NCBI RefSeq assembly: GCF_005938385.1
Contig: NZ_VCRA01000031.1
Location: forward strand, 1-64,000
Direction of reading: 5' to 3'
From: Paenibacillus mesophilus
Lineage (GTDB): Bacteria; Bacillota; Bacilli; Paenibacillales; NBRC-103111
DNA length: 64,000 nucleotides
In this document: in pieces, positions 59,477 through 64,000 of the stretch
Layout of the letters: each line of letters starts with the position of its first letter
Position numbering within the stretch: the stretch's first letter is position 1
Translations under genes and position numbers: made by a program
The notes under the pieces: model-generated
Databases searched by the model: none
The model's input: only the letters and a program-made list of their open reading frames with translations
What the model was told of the DNA's origin: nothing

Positions 59477-60670
59477 ATGAAACGTTTCGGTTCGAGCCGG
59501 CTGCAGCTGCTGGGGTCGGCCATTTTCTCGGAAGTCGGGCAGTGGAGGCGGGAAGCGGAAGCGGTGGGGCACGACATTATCGATCTTGGCATCGGCAGTC
59601 CGGACCGTCCGCCCTCGGAGCGTGTCATGGAGTCGCTTGCGGGAGCCGTCCGTAATCCAGCGAACTATGGCTATCCGACGTCGGAAGGGACGCTCGAGTT
59701 CCGAAGCGCCGTTGCCCGTTGGTATGACTACCGGTTCGGCGTCAAGCTCGATCCGGAGCATGAAGTGACGACATTGATGGGCTCGCAGGACGGGTTGGCC
59801 CATCTCGCTATGGCCGTTTGCGACCCTGGGGATACTGCGATCGTGCCGGATCCAGGCTATCCGATCTATGCGGTTAGCCTCGTGCTTGCGGGGGTTACCC
59901 CTCATTTGCTGCCGCTTCGCGCGGAGAACGGCTTTTTGCCGCGGTTGGATGAAATTCCGGAGCAAACGGCGGCGGCCGCGAAGTTCATCCTGCTCGGCTA
60001 TCCGAGCAACCCGCTGTCGGCGGTGGCGGACATCGGCTTCTACGAAGAGCTTGTCGAATTCGCCAAAAGACGCAATATGCTGATCATTCACGACGCCGCC
60101 TATTCCGAGATGGCGTTCGACGGGTTTCGGCCGCGAAGCGTGCTGGAAGTTCCCGGCGCGAAGGAAATCGCCGTCGAATTCCATTCCTTGTCGAAAAGCT
60201 TCAATCTCGCAGGCTGCCGGATCGCTTTTCTAGTAGGCAATAAGGATGCCGTCGGGGCGCTGCGGGCTTTGAAGTCGAACATCGACTACGGTGTATTTAC
60301 AGCGGTTCAGGAAGCAGGTATTGCGGCCTTAGAGGATCAGATGGCGGGTTCCGGCTGGGAAGTGGCTTCCGTCTACGAGCGGAGAAGAAATATCGTGGTC
60401 GACGGCTTGCGCGAGGTCGGCTGGAACGTTTCGAAGCCGAAAGCGACAATGTTCATCTGGGCGCCGGTACCTCCCGGCTGGACATCTCGACAGATTTCCC
60501 GGGAAATCTTGCTTTCCGCGGGCGTTGTCGTAATTCCGGGCGACGCGTTCGGCGAGCAGGGGCAAGGCTTTGTCCGCATCGCGCTCGTACAGGAGGAGGA
60601 AAGGCTGATGGAAGCGGTCCGCCGAATCGGCCGGTTTTTGCGCGATCGGGGTGTCGGGCCGGCGAGCTAG
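59477..60670 (+). CDS. Class I/II aminotransferase, LL-diaminopimelate-aminotransferase-like
   Basis: 397 residues, fold-type I PLP enzyme. DLGIGSPDRPPSERVME, GYPTSEGTLEFRSAVARWY, DPGYPIYAVS, LLGYPSNPLSAVAD and FHSLSKSFNLAGCRIAF (Schiff-base Lys240) fit the DapL/AlaT-like group annotated as LL-diaminopimelate aminotransferase in Paenibacillus. Whether it serves lysine/cell-wall synthesis or another pathway is not decided; no dap genes are adjacent. ATG follows AAGGAGAGG. Its upstream region is the family A palindrome, so no clear promoter is visible. Confidence 0.87.
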   Translation: MKRFGSSRLQLLGSAIFSEVGQWRREAEAVGHDIIDLGIGSPDRPPSERVMESLAGAVRNPANYGYPTSEGTLEFRSAVARWYDYRFGVKLDPEHEVTTLMGSQDGLAHLAMAVCDPGDTAIVPDPGYPIYAVSLVLAGVTPHLLPLRAENGFLPRLDEIPEQTAAAAKFILLGYPSNPLSAVADIGFYEELVEFAKRRNMLIIHDAAYSEMAFDGFRPRSVLEVPGAKEIAVEFHSLSKSFNLAGCRIAFLVGNKDAVGALRALKSNIDYGVFTAVQEAGIAALEDQMAGSGWEVASVYERRRNIVVDGLREVGWNVSKPKATMFIWAPVPPGWTSRQISREILLSAGVVVIPGDAFGEQGQGFVRIALVQEEERLMEAVRRIGRFLRDRGVGPAS

Positions 60671-60714
60671 GGTGCTGCCGGGTCGGACGTATCGGGTTGT
60701 CGAACTGGAAGACG

Positions 60715-60945
60715 GAGACTGTCGATTAACTGTTAGCGAAGCGAAAGCACGCCGTTCCAAGTGAAAAGATACCTTCTTCTGCTCAGACAGCTTGTTTTAA
60801 ACTCCTTGATTAGATTAGAATTCAGTGGTTGGAATAGCGAAGCTTACGAAGCTAGCTTTCTGTCGATAGCTATTAAATCCAAAACTCGCCAGAAGGTATC
60901 CTTTTCACTTTCCACTTCTATACTCACAAGTTAATCGACAGTCTC
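60715..60945. repeat. 231-bp MITE-like element with 17-bp perfect inverted ends
   Basis: GAGACTGTCGATTAACT (60715-60731) and AGTTAATCGACAGTCTC (60929-60945). Inner arms AAGTGAAAAGATACCTTCT and AGAAGGTATCCTTTTCACTT pair except for one base. No open frame. Downstream (about 60996-61064) another dyad AACCTCCATCT/AGATGGAGGTT precedes the transposase fragment. Confidence 0.8.
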
Positions 60946-61132
60946 AAACATGCAGTTAATTCAGCGTTTTTTCATCATACGGATGCTTTAACGGGAAAAC
61001 CTCCATCTCATTTATCCTAATTCGCTTGAAAGCCTGATTTCGGCGGATGTTAGATGGAGGTTTGCTGTTAGAATAAAAAGTGGATACCCGTTAAGAGAAA
61101 CTCAATAATAAACTTAACGAGGAGGTGTTCAC

Positions 61133-61450
61133 ATGGGTGAACAACGACAACGGTTTAACGAAGAATTTAAACAGCAAACGGTGAAATATATTCAAGAACA
61201 GACGAAGACGATGCCGGAAATTGCACAGGAGCTCAACATACCGTTGAAAACCCTCCACCAATGGAAAGCCAAGTATCGTAAATTCGAGAGTGAACCTATA
61301 GTTAGTGCCGAGAAGATCCGCGAGCTGGAACGACTCTTACAGGAAAAAGAGCAGCAACTCCAGGCCAAAGATCAACAACTGGCAGATGTGGAGGAGCAGC
61401 TGGCTATCGTAAAAAAGGCGGTGCACATCTTCAGCAAACCAAGGAAGTAA
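61133..61450 (+). CDS. IS3-family transposase OrfA (HTH protein), orphan
   Basis: 105 residues. RFNEEFKQQTVKYIQEQTKT, then MPEIAQELNIPLKTLHQWKA, is the Transposase_8 (IS3 OrfA) helix-turn-helix. A coiled coil with leucine-zipper spacing follows (LERLLQEKEQQLQAKDQQLA), ending AIVKKAVHIFSKPRK. In intact IS3 elements OrfB starts here by frameshift, but no DDE-domain sequence follows in any frame, so the element is dead on its own. ATG follows GAGGAGG. No terminal inverted repeats are visible. Confidence 0.85.
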   Translation: MGEQRQRFNEEFKQQTVKYIQEQTKTMPEIAQELNIPLKTLHQWKAKYRKFESEPIVSAEKIRELERLLQEKEQQLQAKDQQLADVEEQLAIVKKAVHIFSKPRK

Positions 61451-61568
61451 GATTTCCATTAAGCTGCTGAACTGCTGCCGGCGAAATGTCGAAATCCGGG
61501 TAACGTACAAGTCGCTTGCTCGATTCCTCTCCATTCCGCCCCTTTCGTTCCACTAGACTCCTGCACCA

Positions 61569-61598
61569 TTGACTCCAAACTGCCGATGGCTGTATAAT
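61569..61598 (+). promoter_or_regulatory. SigA promoter of the GPH transporter gene
   Basis: TTGACT (61569-61574), 18-base spacer, TATAAT (61593-61598). Confidence 0.75.
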
Positions 61599-61628
61599 TG
61601 TGGAAAAGGAAAACTTAAACCAATAATC

Positions 61629-61642
61629 TGAAAGCGTTTACA
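61629..61642 (+). promoter_or_regulatory. cre site (CcpA operator), perfect match
   Basis: TGAAAGCGTTTACA fits TGWAANCGNTNWCA at all 14 positions. It lies about 25 bases beyond the expected transcription start, a position where CcpA blocks elongation, so catabolite repression of the transporter is inferred. Confidence 0.8.
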
Positions 61643-61785
61643 AAAACTTAATAAGCGAGAAAATGGGCCGACAGCACAATGGCGGAGATAACGATCCGTA
61701 ATGCGGCCGTTCGGATCAAGCCGAGTCGACTATCCAAGCGATCACGGAATCGAACGGGTGCAACGTCGGTATCGCACCTAAGTTT

Positions 61786-61811
61786 GTACAATGCTAGGTC
61801 GGACATTGTAC
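61786..61811. promoter_or_regulatory. GTACAATG/CATTGTAC dyad before the transporter gene
   Basis: Perfect 8-bp inverted repeat with a 10-base centre, ending 10 bases before the ribosome site of the 61838 gene. A shorter-armed relative stands at 23034-23064. The remainder of 61451-61837 shows the promoter and cre site but no gene. Confidence 0.4.
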
Positions 61812-61837
61812 CGGTACCCGGGAAGGAGACGGTTCGG

Positions 61838-63112
61838 ATGCACAAGAGGCTCATCAATTCCCCGGTCATGTTTGCGCTGGGCATGTTCGCGATGATGGTA
61901 CCCGCTCAGGCGTTCACCTCGTTCTACAGCTACTATTATGTAGAGAAGCTCGGGCTAGGGATAGGCTTGGCGACACTCGCGCGCACGATTTACCTCGTCT
62001 GGGACGCCGTCAACAACCCGCTGTTCGGTTATTTGTCCGACAGAACGAGGACCCGCTGGGGGCGGCGCAAGCCGTGGATTTATTCGTCCATCCCGCTCTT
62101 GATGGCAACGTTCGTGATGGTATTCGCCGTGCCGGACAGAATGAGCGGTATGAGTCTCTTCTTCTGGTTTTTGACCGCGCTTGTTTTGTTCGAGGCCGTC
62201 TCCACCGTGATTTGGGTCAACTATGGCGCCTTGTTCCCGGAGCTGTTCCGGGGGGAGCGGCTTCGGGCGAAAGCCTCCGCCGTCCAGCAGGCGTTTCAGA
62301 TCGGGGCGATACTCGTCGCTTCCGTATTGACGCCGATTTTGTTCGCCGCGATCGGGTTTGGGTACATGGCCGTCGTGTTCGCTCTCGTCTTTGCCGTCTT
62401 TATGCTGTTATTCGCTGTCTCCGTACGCGAAAGCGACGAAGCGCTTCAAGAACCGCCGCTGAAGTTCAAGGAGGCGTTCCGCGAGACGCTCAAAAACAAA
62501 GAGTTCTGGATTTTCAACATCGCCAACTCGTTCGCCCAAACCGTTAACGGCTTGCTCGGCTCGATGATCCCTTTCTATGCGAAGTACGTGCTCCGGATCC
62601 CGGAGTCGCAAGTTTCCCTACTGCTAGCTTCCATCTTCGTGTCGGTCATTCCTCTTGTCGCAGTCTGGTACTGGATCGTCCGGAAGCTCGGAGGCATACT
62701 CGGTTGGCGGCTGGCGCTGGCCGTATACGGGCTGTCGGTCATCCCCTTATGGTTCGCCTCCGGTCTCGGCAGCGGCATAGCCGCGGGCATATCGGCCGGG
62801 TTCGGCCTCTCCGGATTTCTCGTGACGCCTCTCGTACTGAGCAGCCAAATCATCGACCGCGATTTCGCCAGAACCGGTCGGAGGCGGGAAGGCGTGTACA
62901 CGGCGGTCGGAGCGTTCATTACCCGTTCCAGCGGCCTCATCTCCGCCCTCGCCTTCTGGATCGTCGGCATCATATTCGGCTATGTGAGTGGAGACAATCC
63001 GGGCTCCGATCCGGAGAGCACGTTTCGCTATTTGATCAGCGTTATCCCCTTCTGCCTGCTGACCGTTTCTTTCCTCATTTCCCTGCTTGTCAAAAATCAC
63101 CCGAACGACTGA
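61838..63112 (+). CDS. MFS/GPH-type sugar:cation symporter
   Basis: 424 residues, twelve membrane helices. Start is set at ATG 61838 by GGAAGGAG; the open frame extends upstream through the leader, which has no site. LVWDAVNNPLFGYLSDRTRT followed by RWGRRKPWI is the glycoside-pentoside-hexuronide symporter motif between helices 2 and 3. WVNYGALFPELFRGERLRAK is the second-half equivalent. Imports an oligosaccharide or uronide with a cation. It has a perfect cre site upstream and precedes a YdjC deacetylase by 36 bases, suggesting import of an N-acetylated sugar. Confidence 0.9.
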   Translation: MHKRLINSPVMFALGMFAMMVPAQAFTSFYSYYYVEKLGLGIGLATLARTIYLVWDAVNNPLFGYLSDRTRTRWGRRKPWIYSSIPLLMATFVMVFAVPDRMSGMSLFFWFLTALVLFEAVSTVIWVNYGALFPELFRGERLRAKASAVQQAFQIGAILVASVLTPILFAAIGFGYMAVVFALVFAVFMLLFAVSVRESDEALQEPPLKFKEAFRETLKNKEFWIFNIANSFAQTVNGLLGSMIPFYAKYVLRIPESQVSLLLASIFVSVIPLVAVWYWIVRKLGGILGWRLALAVYGLSVIPLWFASGLGSGIAAGISAGFGLSGFLVTPLVLSSQIIDRDFARTGRRREGVYTAVGAFITRSSGLISALAFWIVGIIFGYVSGDNPGSDPESTFRYLISVIPFCLLTVSFLISLLVKNHPND

Positions 63113-63148
63113 GCCGAACCGCGAATGTCGCTTGGACTGGAGGCATCG

Positions 63149-64000
63149 ATGGACAAATACTTGATCCTGAATTGCGACGATTTCGGCCAAAGCCGGGCGG
63201 CGAACAAGGCCATTATGCATTTGCTCGAGGAAGGGAAAGTATCGTCGGCGACGATTATGCCGCCGGCTCCCGCGTTCGAGGAAGCGGCCGAATGGTGCAG
63301 AAGTAGGCCTCATGTGAATATAGGGCTGCACTTGACTTTGACGAGCGAGTTCTCTGGCTTGCGCTGGAAAAGTCTGACCGGCCTGTCGTCCCTGCACGAC
63401 GAATGCGGCTACATGCATAGAACGGTTGAAGATTTCGAGCTATTCGCCTTGTCCAAGGACGTAAGAATGGAGATCCGGGCGCAATTCCAGGCGGCCAAGG
63501 GGGCCGGGCTGAACGTCGTGCACGCGGATAATCATATGGGCAGTCTGTACGGTCTCGCCACAGGACGAAGCCACTTGCCATATGTCCTGCTGCAGTGTTC
63601 GAAAAGAGGGATGCCTTTCCGGCTTTTCCGCCGCATCGACCCGAGAGACAAATTGCTGGCTTCCATTCCCGATGCGGATAAAGCGCTCGTGCAGGTAGTC
63701 GCGCTTGCGGATGCGCTTCGGGTCGGCATACCCGACTACTTGCTGTCGCATCCGTACCATGTGGAAGAAGGCGAAACGTACGACAGCTTCAAGCAATCGC
63801 TGATCCGCAAAATGTACGAACTGCCCGAAGGCGTATGCGAAACGTACATTCACCCGGCCGTCGAGGACGAGGCGCTTGGCAAGCTGATTCCTTCTTGGAA
63901 GAAAAGGGTGTGGGAATATAAGCTGATGCTCGACCCGGATTTCGATTACGCGCTGCGCGATGCGAAGGTGAAGCTGACGAATTACCGGTACGTGCGGGAC
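63149..64000 (+). CDS. ChbG/YdjC-family carbohydrate deacetylase (cut by window end)
   Basis: 284 codons, open to the last base; no stop in the window. Deacetylates N-acetylated oligosaccharides in the ChbG family. LILNCDDFGQSRAANKAI holds the catalytic/metal Asp pair. NIGLHLTLTSEF and VVHADNHMGSLY hold the metal His residues. CETYIHPAVEDE matches the C-terminal conserved segment. ATG follows GGAGG. Likely co-transcribed with the symporter and so under the same cre site. Family length is about 250-300, so little is probably missing. Confidence 0.9.
   Translation, partial: MDKYLILNCDDFGQSRAANKAIMHLLEEGKVSSATIMPPAPAFEEAAEWCRSRPHVNIGLHLTLTSEFSGLRWKSLTGLSSLHDECGYMHRTVEDFELFALSKDVRMEIRAQFQAAKGAGLNVVHADNHMGSLYGLATGRSHLPYVLLQCSKRGMPFRLFRRIDPRDKLLASIPDADKALVQVVALADALRVGIPDYLLSHPYHVEEGETYDSFKQSLIRKMYELPEGVCETYIHPAVEDEALGKLIPSWKKRVWEYKLMLDPDFDYALRDAKVKLTNYRYVRD

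Overview
The window looks like chromosome of a moderately GC-rich, spore-forming Firmicute of the Paenibacillaceae (Paenibacillus-like). This rests on strong GGAGG-type ribosome sites, TTG/GTG starts, a Spo0E-family phosphatase, an alaR-alaT pair, a T-box argS leader, preQ1-I and cobalamin riboswitches, many lipoprotein-type solute-binding proteins, and AraC/GntR-controlled glycan genes. The genus is an inference. No rRNA, tRNA or CRISPR array was recognised.

Layout. (1) 0.2-6.9 kb: an exported DUF5050-like propeller protein, then an AT-rich accessory stretch (HAD phosphatase, P-loop kinase, DUF2975/XRE pair, DUF1871, decayed IS110 fragment), then a 14-TM DHA2 efflux pump. (2) 7-9.2 kb: rpiA, a Nudix protein and a TIM-barrel sugar isomerase. 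(3) 9.4-16.2 kb: a decayed glycan locus with truncated or frameshifted genes (TIM-barrel isomerase, solute-binding protein, Gfo/Idh stub) around an intact Tat-exported beta-helix protein and a DUF4838 glycosidase-like protein. (4) 16.5-19.1 kb, minus strand: queC-queD-queE-queF behind a preQ1-I riboswitch. (5) 20.7-28.5 kb: an AraC regulator divergent from an operon of sialidase-like protein, solute-binding lipoprotein, Tat beta-helix protein and FAD oxidoreductase. (6) 28.5-34.7 kb: T-box-controlled argS interrupted by an in-frame amber codon, GNAT fragment, alaR-alaT, Spo0E-like protein, small lipoprotein. (7) 34.7-45.9 kb: GntR regulator and a glycan cluster (solute-binding protein, GHL6-like glycosidase, solute-binding protein, Tat beta-helix protein, Gfo/Idh oxidoreductase, solute-binding protein). 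(8) 45.9-57.4 kb: cobalamin riboswitch and an operon for corrinoid uptake (btuF, btuC, btuD), nucleotide-loop assembly (cobT, cobU, cbiB, cobS, a cobD-cbiP fusion), adenosylation (pduO) and an RluA-type pseudouridine synthase. (9) 57.4-64 kb: a 56-residue lipoprotein gene, ArsC/Spx-like protein, site-2 protease, aminotransferase, palindromic element, orphan IS3 orfA, CcpA-controlled GPH transporter, and a YdjC/ChbG deacetylase cut by the window end.

Most unusual theme: four intact family-1 solute-binding lipoproteins and one wrecked copy, with no ABC permease or sugar ATPase anywhere in the window. They sit next to Tat-exported right-handed beta-helix proteins whose N- and C-terminal modules look like phage tail-spike modules; a fourth such gene survives only as its last ten codons. 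The pairing recurs in three or four places in various states of decay, so it behaves like a duplicating, eroding module for surface glycan capture and cleavage. Other points of note are the CobD-CbiP fusion, the amber codon in argS, a T-box relic with no synthetase gene, and at least six families of nested palindromic intergenic repeats, two of them near-duplicates tens of kilobases apart.
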